DNA of 64,000 nt from Polynucleobacter sp. MWH-Svant-W18 (lineage in GTDB: Bacteria; Pseudomonadota; Gammaproteobacteria; Burkholderiales; Burkholderiaceae). The DNA lies in the NCBI RefSeq assembly GCF_018687495.1, contig NZ_CP061293.1:124001-188000 (forward strand), in the 5' to 3' direction. Below are positions 29,122 through 40,568 of this stretch, in pieces (positions within the stretch are counted from its first letter, which is position 1; the number at the start of each line of letters is the position of its first letter). The translations under genes were made by a program, and so were the position numbers. A model generated the notes under the pieces. That model made no database searches, was not told the DNA's origin, and was given only the letters and a program-made list of their open reading frames with translations.

Positions 29122-30744
29122 ATGTTGAATATAGAAAATACTTTCGCTAACCCAGCCTTAATATCTGATTCAGCTTATCAGGCACCTCATCGCTTTTTGA
29201 TTTTAGGTTTAGGTGAATCAGGTGTTGCCATGGCGAAGTGGTGTTTGCGCAATGGCGCTGCAGTACGGCTGGCAGATACACGCGAACCAACAAATTTGAC
29301 CGAGCGTCAGAATGCTTGGTTAGATGAATTAAAGATTGCAGGTCTGAAAGATATTCAGTTTGGAGCATTCACTGATGAGTTGCTGGTAGATATTGACGTG
29401 ATTGGTATTAGTCCTGGCTTATCACCGATTCAAGAGCCAATCCAATCCTTTTTGATCAAAGCTAGAAAAGCCAGAATCGATGTTTGGAGCGAGATTGAAT
29501 TTTTTGCTCGCGCTATGGCGAGTTTGGATCGCATGGCGCAATTAATGGAGTCAACTTATTCCAGTTCAGTCTTAGCAGTTACAGGTACCAATGGCAAAAC
29601 GACGACTACCGCATTAACTGGTCAACTCTGTGAGCGCGCTGGTAAGAAGGTTGCAGTAGCTGGGAATATCAGTCCTGCCGCTCTTGATAAGTTGATGGAT
29701 TGTTTAAATGGAGCAGATCAGATTGAGGATATGCCAGATATTTGGGTGCTCGAGTTATCTAGCTTCCAGCTGGTCTATACCAACACCCTAAATCCTACTG
29801 CTGCCACTGTTTTAAATCTATCGCAAGATCACTTAGATTGGCATGGTGATATGTCCTCATATGCAGATGCAAAAGCCAAGATATTTGGTGCCGACACCGT
29901 TTGCATTTTGAACCGCGATGATTCTCTAGTGATGAATTTGCTTTCGGATGAGCAAAGGGCAGAAAAATCGATCGTGACTTTTGGATCTAATCGCCCAGAT
30001 GAACAAGGTGCTTTTGGTATTGAGCATGACTTGCGCGCGGGCGGTATTGATTGGTTGGTATGGGCTGAGATAGATGAAGATCTTGAGCCTAAACCAAAGC
30101 GCCGTCGGAAGTCTGCTGAGATTACAGAAGATGAGCCATTGCGCTTAAAGCGTTTAATCCCTGCTGATGCATTACGTATTCGGGGTCGTCATAACGCATT
30201 AAATGCCCTGGCTGCACTTGCTTTAGCCCGAGCTGCTAATTTGCCAATGAGTGTGTTGTTGCATGGTCTTCGTGACTACCATGGCGAACCACATCGTGTT
30301 CAAAGTATTGCGATTGTGAACGACGTTGAATATGTGGATGATAGTAAGGGTACAAATGTCGGCGCCACTGTTGCGGCCTTAAACGGTTTGGGTAGTAACG
30401 AGTCTGGTAAACGAATTTGGTTAATTGCTGGTGGTGATGGTAAGGGGCAAGATTTCAGCCCATTGCGTGAGCCAGCCTTACGTTTCGTAAAAGGCGTTTT
30501 CCTGATTGGAAAAGATGGCCCTACCATTGGCGAATCTTTAGGTGGCGACATTCCTTGCACATTAAGTGGCAACTTAGAGGCTGCTGTAAAAGCTGCTGCA
30601 CAACAAGCTCAGTCTGGTGATCTCGTTTTACTGTCACCTGCATGTGCAAGTTTGGATCAATTTAAAGATTATGTTGCTCGTGCACAGGTCTTTGCTGCAG
30701 AAGTCGAAGAGTTGGGAATGCGTTTCGAAGGAGTTCAGGCATGA
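29122..30744 (+). CDS. murD: UDP-MurNAc-L-alanine:D-glutamate ligase
   Basis: Adds D-glutamate to UDP-MurNAc-L-Ala. The 540-residue protein has an N-terminal Rossmann segment [15 protein letters not shown], the P-loop [13 protein letters not shown] near residue 156, ELSSFQL and [11 protein letters not shown]. It is about 100 residues longer than E. coli MurD (438). Part of the excess is a charged insert around residues 316-345 containing KPKRRRK, which also occurs in other Burkholderiales MurD proteins as far as I recall. The end overlaps ftsW by 4 bases. Confidence 0.96.
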   Translation: MLNIENTFANPALISDSAYQAPHRFLILGLGESGVAMAKWCLRNGAAVRLADTREPTNLTERQNAWLDELKIAGLKDIQFGAFTDELLVDIDVIGISPGLSPIQEPIQSFLIKARKARIDVWSEIEFFARAMASLDRMAQLMESTYSSSVLAVTGTNGKTTTTALTGQLCERAGKKVAVAGNISPAALDKLMDCLNGADQIEDMPDIWVLELSSFQLVYTNTLNPTAATVLNLSQDHLDWHGDMSSYADAKAKIFGADTVCILNRDDSLVMNLLSDEQRAEKSIVTFGSNRPDEQGAFGIEHDLRAGGIDWLVWAEIDEDLEPKPKRRRKSAEITEDEPLRLKRLIPADALRIRGRHNALNALAALALARAANLPMSVLLHGLRDYHGEPHRVQSIAIVNDVEYVDDSKGTNVGATVAALNGLGSNESGKRIWLIAGGDGKGQDFSPLREPALRFVKGVFLIGKDGPTIGESLGGDIPCTLSGNLEAAVKAAAQQAQSGDLVLLSPACASLDQFKDYVARAQVFAAEVEELGMRFEGVQA

Positions 30745-32012
30745 ATTTAAAAGAAAAATTCTTTCCAGAAAATCGTTTGAGCCTAGATCGCTTCTGGAAT
30801 TTTTCTAGAGGTGGAATTGATAACTTCCGCACCGGCTTAAGAGATGCAGTGTCTGGTGTAGAGCAAACTCGCTCACGCATGATGGAGTATGACCAGTTGT
30901 TGGTTTGGGCCGTTCTCTCCCTGGCCTTAATTGGCTTAGTCATGGTCTATTCAGCCTCAATTACATTGGCTGACGGCCCTAAGTATGCCAATTACAGCAG
31001 CAACTTTTTCCTCATTCGTCACGTAATCTCTTTAGTGATTGCAATTGGAGTTGGCATCTGGGTATTTAAGATTCCAACCAAAGTGTGGGATCGATATTCA
31101 CCAGTGATTTTTGGCATCACAGTGCTACTGCTAATCGCCGTACTTATTCCAGGCATTGGTAAGGGCGTCAACGGCGCTAGACGTTGGATTCCATTGGGAT
31201 TAATGAACTTCCAACCTTCGGAGTTAATGAAATTTGCAGCAGTCATTTTTGCTGCTAGCTATACAGTGCGTCGTCAAGAATATTTACATTCCTTCTCTAA
31301 GGGAATGTTGCCTATGGGTATTGCAGTTGCTTTAGTGGGTGGCCTTTTGATGAAAGAGCCTGATATGGGTGCTTTCATCGTGATTGCCATCATCGCTTTT
31401 GGCATTCTATTTTTGGGCGGTATCAATGCCAAATTATTTGGGGGCCTAGTAGCGGTTGGAATTGCCAGTGCTGTCACCATCATCGCACTATCACCATTTA
31501 GGCAAAAAAGGATCATGGCATTTGTGGATCCTTGGCAAGTTGATAACGCAGCCAATAAGGGCTATCAGTTAACTCACTCCTTGATGGCATTTGGTCGCGG
31601 GGAATGGTTTGGTTTGGGGCTTGGAGGCAGTGTTGAGAAATTGCATTACTTACCTGAGGCTCATACCGACTTCATTATGGCGGTGATTGGTGAAGAGCTT
31701 GGGTTTGTTGGCGTGCTCGTCATGATTTTCTTGTTCTATTGGGTGGTTCGTCGTGCCTTCTTAATTGGCCGAACTGCTTTGCAGTTGGATCGTAGCTTTG
31801 CTGGACTGGCTGCAAAGGGTGTGGCGATTTGGATCGGTTGGCAGGCCTTTATTAATATGGGTGTGAACTTGGGTTTACTTCCAACTAAAGGTTTGACTTT
31901 GCCCTTAGTCAGTTACGGTGGCTCAGGTATTTTGATGAATGCAGTAGCAATTGCAATGCTGTTGCGCATTGATTATGAAAATCGCGTTTTGATGCGTGGA
32001 GGGAAGCTGTGA
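30741..32012 (+). CDS. ftsW: Peptidoglycan polymerase FtsW (SEDS family)
   Basis: Lipid II polymerase of the divisome, partner of FtsI. The 423-residue protein has a hydrophilic N-terminal extension of about 50 residues, then ten membrane helices. SEDS motifs include [10 protein letters not shown] near residue 140, [10 protein letters not shown], the large periplasmic loop with [19 protein letters not shown], and [16 protein letters not shown] near the end. Translationally coupled to murD and murG by 4-base overlaps. Confidence 0.97.
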   Translation: MNLKEKFFPENRLSLDRFWNFSRGGIDNFRTGLRDAVSGVEQTRSRMMEYDQLLVWAVLSLALIGLVMVYSASITLADGPKYANYSSNFFLIRHVISLVIAIGVGIWVFKIPTKVWDRYSPVIFGITVLLLIAVLIPGIGKGVNGARRWIPLGLMNFQPSELMKFAAVIFAASYTVRRQEYLHSFSKGMLPMGIAVALVGGLLMKEPDMGAFIVIAIIAFGILFLGGINAKLFGGLVAVGIASAVTIIALSPFRQKRIMAFVDPWQVDNAANKGYQLTHSLMAFGRGEWFGLGLGGSVEKLHYLPEAHTDFIMAVIGEELGFVGVLVMIFLFYWVVRRAFLIGRTALQLDRSFAGLAAKGVAIWIGWQAFINMGVNLGLLPTKGLTLPLVSYGGSGILMNAVAIAMLLRIDYENRVLMRGGKL

Positions 32013-33082
32013 CAAGACCCTCAATTTTGGTGATGGCAGGTGGTACTGGTGGGCATATATTCCCAGGCCTGGCTGTCGCTGAATATTTACGGGTCTGCGG
32101 TTGGAACGTGTCGTGGCTAGGAAATCAAAGCGGTATGGAATACCGCCTAGTGAAGTCTTGCGATTTTCCATTTGAAGCCATTGAGTTTGGAGGATTGCGC
32201 GGCAAAGGACTAAAGCCTAAGTTAATGCTACCAATCAACTTAATGCGCGCTTGCTTCCAGAGTTGGAAAATTATGCGTCGCATTAAACCCTCGGTTGTAT
32301 TAGGTATGGGTGGTTACATTACCTTTCCAGGCGGTTTAGTAAGTAAGTTATTAAAGCGCCCTCTCGTGCTGCATGAGTCAAATTCTGTTGCTGGTAGCGC
32401 TAATCGTGCGCTTGCCAAAATAGCAATGCGGACCTTAACGGGATTCCCAAATACGATGAATGGTGCAGAGTGGGTGGGCAATCCGATCCGCGAAGAATTT
32501 GAACATGTCGCTCCAACGGCTGCCCGCTACGATCAACGTCAAGGCCCTCTATCTATTTTGGTGGTTGGAGGCAGTTTAGGGGCAGCAGTACTGAATGAAA
32601 CGATCCCTGCAGCCTTGGCGCTAATCTCAAAAGACGCACGTCCTTTGGTTATTCACCAAGCTGGCGACAAACACCTTGCGGATTTACAAAAGCACTACGC
32701 AGATATGGGTGTGACAGCAGATATACGTCCATTTATTGAAGATATGCCAACCGCTTACGCACAGGCAGATCTGGTGATTTGTCGTGCTGGCGCCATGACG
32801 GTAGCCGAGGTTGCCGCATGTGGGGTTGCTGCATGTTTTATTCCATTTCCATTTGCAATTGACGATCATCAAACAGCAAATGCAAAGTTTTTGGCTGATG
32901 CAAACGCTGCAATATTGTTGCCCCAGAAAAATCTGAATTCACAAGATTTAGCACTCATGCTGCAAAACTTGAACCGTGAAGATTTAAAAGAAATGGCTTT
33001 GCGGGCACACGCTTTAGCTAAGCCAAACGCAACTCAACGAGTGGCTGAGGTTTGTGCAGATTGTGCGGGGGTGGGCGTATGA
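32009..33082 (+). CDS. murG: Lipid I N-acetylglucosaminyltransferase MurG
   Basis: Adds GlcNAc to lipid I to make lipid II at the inner face of the membrane. The 357-residue GT-B enzyme has the glycine loops [16 protein letters not shown] at the N-terminus and VVGGSLGA near residue 188, [10 protein letters not shown] near residue 122, and the UDP-GlcNAc site [16 protein letters not shown] near residue 258. It ends within murC (ATGA). Confidence 0.97.
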   Translation: MTRPSILVMAGGTGGHIFPGLAVAEYLRVCGWNVSWLGNQSGMEYRLVKSCDFPFEAIEFGGLRGKGLKPKLMLPINLMRACFQSWKIMRRIKPSVVLGMGGYITFPGGLVSKLLKRPLVLHESNSVAGSANRALAKIAMRTLTGFPNTMNGAEWVGNPIREEFEHVAPTAARYDQRQGPLSILVVGGSLGAAVLNETIPAALALISKDARPLVIHQAGDKHLADLQKHYADMGVTADIRPFIEDMPTAYAQADLVICRAGAMTVAEVAACGVAACFIPFPFAIDDHQTANAKFLADANAAILLPQKNLNSQDLALMLQNLNREDLKEMALRAHALAKPNATQRVAEVCADCAGVGV

Positions 33083-34515
33083 AACATATTGTTCAGCAAA
33101 TCCATTTCATTGGTATTGGTGGTGCCGGTATGAGTGGCATTGCAGAAGTACTCTTGAACCTCGGTTATCAAGTGTCTGGATCAGATTTAGCTGAGGGCGC
33201 GGTAACCAAGCGCCTTGAAGAATTGGGTGCTGTTATTCACATTGGGCACGATCCTAAAAATATTGGTACTGCTGAGGCTGTTGTGATTTCAACAGCTGTT
33301 GCTGGTAATAACCCAGAAGTGTTGGCAGCGCGTGCGGCGAAGATTCCGGTGATTCAGCGCGCAGTCATGTTAGGCGAGTTGATGCGCTTGAAGCAAGGCA
33401 TTGCGATTGCTGGCACACACGGTAAAACTACAACAACGAGTTTGGTCGCATCCGTATTAGCAGAGGGTGGTTTAGATCCAACGTTTGTGATTGGCGGTAA
33501 GCTCAATTCTGCAGGTGCTAATGCGCGCTTAGGGCGCGGTGATTTCATTGTGGTTGAGGCTGATGAATCAGACGCCTCTTTCTTACAGCTTTTTCCAGCA
33601 ATGGAAGTGGTGACTAATATCGATGCTGATCATATGGATACTTACCAGCACGATATGGCTAGGTTGAAGCAGGCCTTTGTGCAATTTATCCAGCGTATGC
33701 CTTTCTATGGTGTAGCAGTTTTGTGTATTGATGATGCTAATGTGCGAGATATTATTCCGTTTGTATCTCAGCCAGTCTTGCGGTATGGTCTTTCAGAGGA
33801 TGCAGACATTCGGGCGAGCAATGTGCGTGCTGATGGAACATGCATGCACTTTACCGTAGAGCGTCGCACTGTTCGTAGGCATGGCAATAAGCCAGGCCCT
33901 CTCGAGGTAACACTGAATTTGCCGGGCTTGCATAATGTCCGTAATGCCCTGGCTGCTATTGGAATTGCTACTGAGCTTGGTGTTGGTGATGAAGCAATCA
34001 CAAAGGCGCTCTCTGAATTTAGTGGTGTTGGCCGACGTTTCCAGCGTTATGGCGATATTGCACTTAGCTCTGGCGGCAGCTTTACCTTAATTGATGACTA
34101 TGGTCATCACCCAGTTGAGATGGCGGCAACTTTAGCAGCTGCACGGGGTGCTTTTCCTGAGCGTCGCTTGGTCTTAGCATTTCAGCCACATCGCTTTACA
34201 AGAACGCGGGATTGCTTCGGTGAGTTTGTCCAAGTCTTGAGAAATTTTGATGCTTTGGTATTAACTGAGGTATATCCTGCTGGCGAAGCAAAAATTCCTG
34301 GGGCAGATGGTAAGAGTTTGATGAAGGCTGCTCTTACAGAAGATAAAAACGCTAAACACCCCTTAAATTCTGCTGCAACTATTTATGCGGCAAGTATTGC
34401 CGAGATGCCAGAAAAACTTAGCCAAGTCCTGAAGGATGGCGATGTCTTAATTACGATGGGCGCAGGTTCTATCTCTGCTTTGCCACACTCTTTAGTGGAG
34501 GCAAAAAGTGTCTAA
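33079..34515 (+). CDS. murC: UDP-MurNAc:L-alanine ligase
   Basis: First Mur ligase, adding L-alanine to UDP-MurNAc. The 478 residues include the N-terminal [15 protein letters not shown], the P-loop [14 protein letters not shown] near residue 110, [11 protein letters not shown], and [10 protein letters not shown] near residue 345. I use the ATG of the ATGA overlap with murG, which gives [12 protein letters not shown]; an upstream in-frame start would add nine residues unrelated to the family. The ribosome site of ddl lies in its last codons. Confidence 0.96.
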   Translation: MKHIVQQIHFIGIGGAGMSGIAEVLLNLGYQVSGSDLAEGAVTKRLEELGAVIHIGHDPKNIGTAEAVVISTAVAGNNPEVLAARAAKIPVIQRAVMLGELMRLKQGIAIAGTHGKTTTTSLVASVLAEGGLDPTFVIGGKLNSAGANARLGRGDFIVVEADESDASFLQLFPAMEVVTNIDADHMDTYQHDMARLKQAFVQFIQRMPFYGVAVLCIDDANVRDIIPFVSQPVLRYGLSEDADIRASNVRADGTCMHFTVERRTVRRHGNKPGPLEVTLNLPGLHNVRNALAAIGIATELGVGDEAITKALSEFSGVGRRFQRYGDIALSSGGSFTLIDDYGHHPVEMAATLAAARGAFPERRLVLAFQPHRFTRTRDCFGEFVQVLRNFDALVLTEVYPAGEAKIPGADGKSLMKAALTEDKNAKHPLNSAATIYAASIAEMPEKLSQVLKDGDVLITMGAGSISALPHSLVEAKSV

Positions 34516-35521
34516 GTCTGAAATGGGTCTCGGTATGTGGGGTGATCGCGTGAAGTCAGATCTATCTCGCTTGGATGTGGCGGAGTTTGGCCGAGTTGGG
34601 GTTTTATTAGGCGGTCGCTCCGGTGAACGTGAGATCTCTTTAATGTCAGGTAATGGCGTCTTAGAGGCCCTGCTCTCCAAAGGCGTTGATGCACATGCTT
34701 TTGATCCAGGTTTACGTTGCCCTACAGAGTTGGCTAAAGAAAATTTTGATCGAGTATTTATTTCTCTTCATGGTCGCTATGGTGAAGATGGCACGATCCA
34801 GGGTTTATTGGACCTATTAAGCCTTCCTTACACTGGTAGTGGTGTATTGGCTTCTGCTTTATCCATTGACAAAATTGCTACCAAACAAATTTGGCTGAGC
34901 AACGGTTTATCTACTCCAGAGTTTGAGGAGCTTACTGCAGCCAGTGATTGGAGTGTGGTTGTTAAAAAATTGGGCTTACCACTCATTGTGAAGCCAGCCC
35001 ATGAGGGTTCCTCTCTCGGCCTTACCAAAGTCAAGTCGGCAGAAGAATTACCAGCTGCATATCAACTTGCTGCAGGCCTCGATAAAAAAGTCATCGCTGA
35101 AACATGCATTGTGGGCGATGAGTTAACTTGCCCATTGGTCGGTCAAGGTGAGACGGCTGAAGCATTGCCGGTGATCAAAATTATTCCGCCACAAGCCAAT
35201 TACGATTTTCATAATAAGTATTTTTCGGATGAAACCCAATACCTTTGCCCAACCGGGTTTGCTCCAGAAGTTAATGCGCAAGTTCAAGCACTAGCTCTGG
35301 CTGCATACAAAGCCTTGGGATGCCGTACTTGGGGTCGTGCTGATGTCATGCTGGATCAAAAAACCGGTAAACCATACTTGTTGGAGATGAATACCTCTCC
35401 TGGAATGACCTCTCACTCACTAGTTCCGATGGCAGCTAAGGCAGCCGGAGTTGGCTATGCAGATTTAGTCTTATGGTTATTAATGCAAACACTGCAGCAA
35501 AAGGAAGGCGCCAAAGCATGA
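34508..35521 (+). CDS. ddlB: D-alanine:D-alanine ligase
   Basis: Makes the D-Ala-D-Ala dipeptide used by MurF. The 337-residue ATP-grasp protein shows [19 protein letters not shown] near residue 32, [27 protein letters not shown] near residue 160, and [18 protein letters not shown]. The start is a GTG 6 bases after GGAGG; it lies within murC (8-base overlap). An ATG at 34523 would trim five residues. Confidence 0.96.
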   Translation: MSKSEMGLGMWGDRVKSDLSRLDVAEFGRVGVLLGGRSGEREISLMSGNGVLEALLSKGVDAHAFDPGLRCPTELAKENFDRVFISLHGRYGEDGTIQGLLDLLSLPYTGSGVLASALSIDKIATKQIWLSNGLSTPEFEELTAASDWSVVVKKLGLPLIVKPAHEGSSLGLTKVKSAEELPAAYQLAAGLDKKVIAETCIVGDELTCPLVGQGETAEALPVIKIIPPQANYDFHNKYFSDETQYLCPTGFAPEVNAQVQALALAAYKALGCRTWGRADVMLDQKTGKPYLLEMNTSPGMTSHSLVPMAAKAAGVGYADLVLWLLMQTLQQKEGAKA

Positions 35522-36375
35522 GCTCTTTCTTAAATCGCAGTGGTGAAATCTTAGCGACCCTTGCCTCTCCTCTTTGGAATCATCCAGACCGGATGCAACG
35601 ATTGAGTCAATTCTTAATGCGCTGTTTTGCTGCGATGTTAGTGGTTGGGATATTGGTTTGGTTAAGTCAAAGACCAGTTTTTGCTTTGAAGACGGTTCAG
35701 ATTGAGCCAGTTGCTGGACAAACCTTAAAGCATATTAATAAAGCGCTTGTGAAGCGTGAGGTATTTGAAACTGCCCAAGGTAACTTCTTTAGCGTGCGTT
35801 TAGAGGATGTTAAGCGGGGTTTTGAAAGCATGCCATGGGTGCGACATGCAACCGTTCGCCGTGTTTGGCCTAACGGCTTAGTAGTAAATATCGAAGAGCA
35901 GAAGCCTTTTGCTACTTGGGGTAGTGAGAGCAGCAACACCTTAATGAATACCTATGGTGAGTTATTTACAGGCCGTGTTTCTGAGGTCAGTGGTGACACA
36001 CAGCTGTTGGATTTTGCGGGTCCTGAAGACGCAGGCAAAGAAGTGATGAGTCTTTATGAAAAGGCCAATAACTGGTTTAAACCATGGGGCGCTGAAGTAA
36101 CTAGTCTAGCTTTGACCGAGCGTTACGCATGGCATGTGAAGCTGTCGAACGGCATGAAAGTAGAGTTTGGGCGCGATGAAGAGAGCTCTGATAAGAATTT
36201 AACTGAAGAGCGCGTTGCACGCTTATTCAAATATTGGCCACAGGTTCAAGAGAAATGGGCGAATCGAATCGATGCAGTTGACTTGCGTTATGCAAATGGT
36301 TTTGCAGTGCATTTGGCATCTGCAAATATCAAAAAGAATGACGTAGATGGCAAAAAAATAGGGCTCAAGCAATGA
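35518..36375 (+). CDS. ftsQ: Cell division protein FtsQ
   Basis: Bitopic divisome protein that recruits FtsB/FtsL. The 285 residues have a cytoplasmic tail, one membrane helix (about 36-56) ending near SQRPVF, a POTRA domain starting [17 protein letters not shown], and the beta domain with [22 protein letters not shown] start at the ATG overlapping the ddlB stop (ATGA); earlier starts in frame lie inside ddlB. Confidence 0.94.
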   Translation: MSSFLNRSGEILATLASPLWNHPDRMQRLSQFLMRCFAAMLVVGILVWLSQRPVFALKTVQIEPVAGQTLKHINKALVKREVFETAQGNFFSVRLEDVKRGFESMPWVRHATVRRVWPNGLVVNIEEQKPFATWGSESSNTLMNTYGELFTGRVSEVSGDTQLLDFAGPEDAGKEVMSLYEKANNWFKPWGAEVTSLALTERYAWHVKLSNGMKVEFGRDEESSDKNLTEERVARLFKYWPQVQEKWANRIDAVDLRYANGFAVHLASANIKKNDVDGKKIGLKQ

Positions 36376-36384
36376 GGAATGGTA

Positions 36385-37614
36385 ATGAGTAAAGATAATC
36401 GTGACCTATTGGTCGGTTTAGACATTGGAACCTCCAAGGTAGTGGCCTTGGTTGCAGAGTTAGCACCCGATGGCCAATTTAATGTGGTTGGGGTTGGTCA
36501 AACTGCATCTAAAGGATTGAAGAAGGGTGTCGTAGTCAATATTGAAGCGACTGTGCAGTCGATTCAGAAGGCCCTCGAGGAAGCTGAGGTGATGGCCGAT
36601 CGCCAAATTGTCCAGGTATTTACTGGCATTGCAGGTAATCACATTGTGAGTTTTAACTCCAGCGGTATGGTGGCAATTCGCGATAAAGAGGTTGGTGCTG
36701 GTGATGTAGAGCGCGTGCTAGAGACTGCGAAAGCAATCAATATTCCAACGGATCAGCAAATTTTGCACATCCTAGTTCAAGAATTCATTATTGATGGCCA
36801 AGAAGATGTACGTGAACCCATTGGTATGAGTGGCCTGCGTCTTGAGGTGAAGGTACATATCGTTACTGGTGCGGTCAGTGCCGCACAAAACATTGTGAAA
36901 TGTGTGCGCCGCTGTGGTCTTGAAGTAAATGACTTGATTCTGCAGCCTTTGGCATCCAGCTTAGCCGTTCTCACTGATGATGAAAAAGAATTGGGTGTTG
37001 TTTTAGTGGATATTGGCGGTGGCACTACTGACATCGCAATTTATTGCCAGGGATCCATTCGACATACTGCAGTGATTCCAATAGCCGGTGATCAGATCAC
37101 CAATGACATTGCCATGGCATTGCGTACGCCAACGATTGACGCTGAAGATTTAAAGATTGCACATGGAATTGCTCGCCAAGAAATGGCGGATCCCGCCGCC
37201 ATGATTGATGTGCCGGGTGTAGGTGATCGTGAACCACGTCCAATGTCTAAGCAAGCACTAGCTGCAGTGATTGAGCCCCGTGTCGAAGAGTTATTTACCT
37301 TGGTGAGAGGTGTGGTGCGTGACTCAGGGTACGAAGACATGGTGTCTTCCGGAATTGTGCTCACTGGTGGTACTGCATTAATGCCTGGAATGGTAGAGCT
37401 CGCGGAACAGGTGTTCTTAAGGCCTGCGCGCATTGGTACTCCTGAGTACCGGGGCCACTTACATGAAGTATTACGTAGCCCTCGATATGCCACCAGCATT
37501 GGTTTATTGATGGAAGGTCAGGCACAGTTACTGCGTGGCCGTCGTGTTTCTCAATCAGGCGCGTTACAAGGAGTAATGGCGCGCATGAAGGAATGGTTTG
37601 CAGGAAATTTTTAA
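36385..37614 (+). CDS. ftsA: Cell division protein FtsA
   Basis: Actin-like ATPase that tethers FtsZ to the membrane. The 409-residue protein opens with LLVGLDIGTSKVVALVAEL (phosphate 1) and carries VLVDIGGGTTDIAIY (phosphate 2) near residue 208 and GIVLTGGTALMPGM near residue 328. It ends with an amphipathic membrane-targeting helix MARMKEWFAGNF. The ATG chosen is 7 bases after GAGG; the ATG two codons earlier abuts this site. Confidence 0.96.
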   Translation: MSKDNRDLLVGLDIGTSKVVALVAELAPDGQFNVVGVGQTASKGLKKGVVVNIEATVQSIQKALEEAEVMADRQIVQVFTGIAGNHIVSFNSSGMVAIRDKEVGAGDVERVLETAKAINIPTDQQILHILVQEFIIDGQEDVREPIGMSGLRLEVKVHIVTGAVSAAQNIVKCVRRCGLEVNDLILQPLASSLAVLTDDEKELGVVLVDIGGGTTDIAIYCQGSIRHTAVIPIAGDQITNDIAMALRTPTIDAEDLKIAHGIARQEMADPAAMIDVPGVGDREPRPMSKQALAAVIEPRVEELFTLVRGVVRDSGYEDMVSSGIVLTGGTALMPGMVELAEQVFLRPARIGTPEYRGHLHEVLRSPRYATSIGLLMEGQAQLLRGRRVSQSGALQGVMARMKEWFAGNF

Positions 37615-37662
37615 GTTTTTTCGTCGTCGTCAATGTAGTAAGTTATTTACCTAGGAGGGTAT

Positions 37663-39003
37663 ATGGAATTTGAAATGTTAGATCAAGAAATAGCTGGCAA
37701 GACCATTATTAAAGTGGTTGGAGTCGGTGGCGCTGGTGGTAATGCTGTCCAGCACATGATCCGTCGCGGTGTTAACGGCGTAGAGTTCATTTGCATGAAC
37801 ACCGATGCTGGCGCTTTACAGCGCTCTGAGGCATCTGTGAATTTGCAACTGGGCTCTAGCGGATTAGGTGCTGGTGCTAAACCAGAAATTGGTGCAGCTT
37901 CCGCTGAAGAAGCGCGCGCACGTATTGCAGATACATTGCAAGGTGCACATATGGTGTTTATCACTGCAGGTATGGGTGGTGGTACAGGTACTGGTGCAGC
38001 TCCAATCGTTGCTCAAGTTGCTAAAGAGATGGGTATTTTGACCGTAGGCGTGATTAGCAAACCCTTTGACTTTGAGGGTGTAAAGCGCTTGAAGGTTGCT
38101 GAGAATGGTGCTGCAGAGCTTGAGTCTTATGTTGATTCATTGATTGTTGTTCTCAATGAAAAGCTTTTTGAAGTCATGGGTGAAGATGCAGAGTTTGATA
38201 AAGCCTTTGCTTGTGCTGATGATGTATTGCATAACGCAGTTTCTGGCATTGCAGAAATCATTAATGTACAAGGTTTGATCAACGTTGACTTTGAGGACGT
38301 GAAGACAGTAATGGGTGAGCAAGGTAAGGCGATGATGGGAACAGCAACTGTTTCTGGCATGGATCGTGCACGCTTAGCTGCTGAAGCTGCAGTTGCTTCA
38401 CCATTACTCGAAGGCGTTGATTTATCTGGTGCCCGTGGCGTATTAGTCAATATCACTGCTAGCCGTTCATTGAAATTGTCTGAAACTCGCGAAGTAATGG
38501 CTGCCATCCGTGGCTATGCGGCAGACGATGCGACCGTGATCTTTGGTACTGTTTATGACGAAAGCTTGGGTGATGCATTGCGCGTGACTGTAGTAGCAAC
38601 CGGTTTGAATAATCCACAAGCACGCAAACTAAATCAGCCAGAAGTAGTTTGGAGACAAGCAACTGGTACTAGTGATGCAATGCCAACAATGGCAGATCTG
38701 AATACCTTTGCTCCTGCTAGCCCATCTGCAGCTATGAGCAAGGTTGGCTTAGATTCTGCTTTGAACACCAGTGCAGGCATGGCCCTCACAGGCTCAGGGA
38801 GTGCACTAGCGATGGCAGCCCAACCTGCAAGCACTGGCGTTGATTACAGCAAATATGATTTGCCGCGGGTCTTTCGTAACTCTCGTGAAGCGACTTCTAC
38901 GCCGACTCTAGGTGCTGATAGCTCGCCTCAGGCAAAAACCATGCTGGATAAAGGGGCTGATTACTATGAGATCCCCGCTTTTTTACGTAAACAAGCGGAC
39001 TAA
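37663..39003 (+). CDS. ftsZ: Cell division GTPase FtsZ
   Basis: Tubulin homologue forming the Z ring. The 446 residues include [15 protein letters not shown] near residue 19, the tubulin signature [11 protein letters not shown] at about 105-115, and the T7 loop [11 protein letters not shown] near residue 208. There is a low-complexity linker from about 330 to 425, and the C-terminal conserved peptide [14 protein letters not shown] that binds FtsA and ZipA/ZapD. An excellent ribosome site (AGGAGGG) precedes the ATG, fitting its high copy number relative to ftsA. Confidence 0.98.
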   Translation: MEFEMLDQEIAGKTIIKVVGVGGAGGNAVQHMIRRGVNGVEFICMNTDAGALQRSEASVNLQLGSSGLGAGAKPEIGAASAEEARARIADTLQGAHMVFITAGMGGGTGTGAAPIVAQVAKEMGILTVGVISKPFDFEGVKRLKVAENGAAELESYVDSLIVVLNEKLFEVMGEDAEFDKAFACADDVLHNAVSGIAEIINVQGLINVDFEDVKTVMGEQGKAMMGTATVSGMDRARLAAEAAVASPLLEGVDLSGARGVLVNITASRSLKLSETREVMAAIRGYAADDATVIFGTVYDESLGDALRVTVVATGLNNPQARKLNQPEVVWRQATGTSDAMPTMADLNTFAPASPSAAMSKVGLDSALNTSAGMALTGSGSALAMAAQPASTGVDYSKYDLPRVFRNSREATSTPTLGADSSPQAKTMLDKGADYYEIPAFLRKQAD

Positions 39004-39019
39004 GTAAAGCTTAATACAA

Positions 39020-39103
39020 TAGGTAATTGCAAAATGCCAGCGCGGCGCCCCTCCGGACGACGAATCCCGCGCTTGCGTTGGCATGCTTACTAACAATTAC
39101 TTA
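39020..39103. other. GC-rich foldable element between ftsZ and peroxiredoxin gene
   Basis: Nested inverted repeats: outer arms TAGGTAATTG (39020-39029) and CAATTACTTA (39094-39103) pair at 9 of 10 positions. Inner arms ATGCCAGCGC (39034-39043) and GCGTTGGCAT (39075-39084) pair with one G-U in RNA. GCGCGG (39040-39045) can alternatively pair with CCGCGC (39067-39072). The loop holds CCCCTCC, complementary to a Shine-Dalgarno sequence. It is far more GC-rich than its surroundings. There is no T-run, so it is not a typical terminator. Confidence 0.55.
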
Positions 39104-39114
39104 TTGGAGATGTC

Positions 39115-39615
39115 ATGATTTCTGTTGGACAAAAATTACCAAACGCCACTCTTTATGAATTTTTTGATGAAGAGAGTGAAGGTTGCTCCTTAGGTCCAAA
39201 TGCCTTTGAAGTTGAGAAACTGGCTGCTGGTAAAAAAATTGTGGTTTTTGCTTTGCCTGGTGCATTTACTCCTACTTGCTCTGCAAAACATGTTCCTGGA
39301 TATGTCGAACACTATGATGCGATAAAAGCAAAAGGTGTTGATGAGATTTGGTGTATTTCAGTGAATGATGCTTTTGTGATGGGTGCTTGGGGGCGTGATC
39401 AGAAGGTTGGTAAAAAGATTCGCATGCTGGCAGATGGCAGTGGTGAATTCACTAAAAAGATGGGCATTGAGCTGGACTTAACTGCTCGCGGTTTAGGTGT
39501 TCGCTCAGATCGTTACGCCATGATTGTTGAAGATGGCGTAGTGAAAAGCTTAGATCGTGAAGCGCCAGGCAAGTTTGAAGTCAGTGATGCTGCTTCTATT
39601 TTGAAGAAGTTGTAA
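39115..39615 (+). CDS. Peroxiredoxin (AhpC/TSA, Prx5 type)
   Basis: Thiol peroxidase reducing hydrogen or alkyl peroxides. The 166 residues carry the peroxidatic cysteine in [16 protein letters not shown] (Cys55), with the conserved Thr two positions before it, and the Prx5-family segments [11 protein letters not shown] and [18 protein letters not shown] second cysteine at 24 could be a resolving residue, which is not proven. A GGAGA ribosome site precedes the ATG, directly after the foldable element. Confidence 0.93.
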   Translation: MISVGQKLPNATLYEFFDEESEGCSLGPNAFEVEKLAAGKKIVVFALPGAFTPTCSAKHVPGYVEHYDAIKAKGVDEIWCISVNDAFVMGAWGRDQKVGKKIRMLADGSGEFTKKMGIELDLTARGLGVRSDRYAMIVEDGVVKSLDREAPGKFEVSDAASILKKL

Positions 39616-39646
39616 TTTATATCCCCCTGAATTTAGAGACAGCACC

Positions 39647-40561
39647 ATGATGAAACAAAGAACCATTGCTAGCCCAGTCAAAACGGTGGGCATTGGTTTG
39701 CATTCTGGTTGCAAGGTAACGATCTCAATTAAACCTGCGCCTATTAATTCAGGGGTGCAGTTTGTACGCGTCGATACAGCAGAGCAGTCGGTGGTTCCTG
39801 CTACGGCTTTGGCTGTTTGCGATACACGTCTAGCATCTGTGATTCAAAAGGATGGCGTACGCGTTTCAACCGTTGAACATTTACTCTCAGCTTGCGCTGG
39901 ATTAGGGCTTGATAATTTATTGATTGAGCTTGATGGCGAAGAAGTTCCCATCATGGATGGTAGTGCCGCCTCATTTCTGTTTTTGATTGAGTCTGCCGGC
40001 ATTGCTGAACAAGAAGCGCCACGTCAGTTTGTGGTGATTAAAAAGCCAGTTGAAGTTCGGGACGGTGATAAGCTCGCGCGGCTTGAACCTTTCTTTGGAT
40101 TTAAGTTGGATTTCACTATCGACTTTAAGCATCCAGCGGTTGATAAAACCGGTCAACGATTTGTAGTCGACTTTGCAGAGCATGCTTACCGTAGTGAAAT
40201 TGGTCGTGCACGCACATTTGGATTTGCTCACGAAGTAGAAGCTTTGCGAGAAATGGGGTTGGCTCGCGGCGGTAGCTTAGATAATGCGATTGTGTTGGAT
40301 GAGCACCGCATTCTCAATAATGAAGAACTTCGTTATGAAGATGAGTTTGTGCGTCACAAAATTTTAGATGCAATTGGCGATTTATATTTAGTCGGTTACC
40401 CAATTGTCGGTGCGTATGTGGCTGAAAAATCTGGCCACGCCTTAAACAATGCATTGTTGCGCAAGCTATTGGAAGACCCAACTTCCTATGAGATTCAGTC
40501 TTTTGCAGAGGGTAAGGCTCCAGGGGCTTATTCTCAGGAAAGCCAACCCCTCTATTTCTAG
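39647..40561 (+). CDS. lpxC: UDP-3-O-acyl-N-acetylglucosamine deacetylase
   Basis: Zinc deacetylase catalysing the first committed step of lipid A synthesis. The 304 residues begin [21 protein letters not shown]. Zinc and catalytic motifs are [15 protein letters not shown] near residue 78, the [13 protein letters not shown] loop, [17 protein letters not shown] near residue 235, and [13 protein letters not shown] near residue 263. Its place after ftsZ is conserved in gamma- and betaproteobacteria. Confidence 0.97.
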   Translation: MMKQRTIASPVKTVGIGLHSGCKVTISIKPAPINSGVQFVRVDTAEQSVVPATALAVCDTRLASVIQKDGVRVSTVEHLLSACAGLGLDNLLIELDGEEVPIMDGSAASFLFLIESAGIAEQEAPRQFVVIKKPVEVRDGDKLARLEPFFGFKLDFTIDFKHPAVDKTGQRFVVDFAEHAYRSEIGRARTFGFAHEVEALREMGLARGGSLDNAIVLDEHRILNNEELRYEDEFVRHKILDAIGDLYLVGYPIVGAYVAEKSGHALNNALLRKLLEDPTSYEIQSFAEGKAPGAYSQESQPLYF

Positions 40562-40568
40562 AGTGGAT

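Noticed and set aside
37092..37499. 135-codon frame antisense to ftsA
   Set aside because: Fully inside ftsA with antisense-type composition and no ribosome site.
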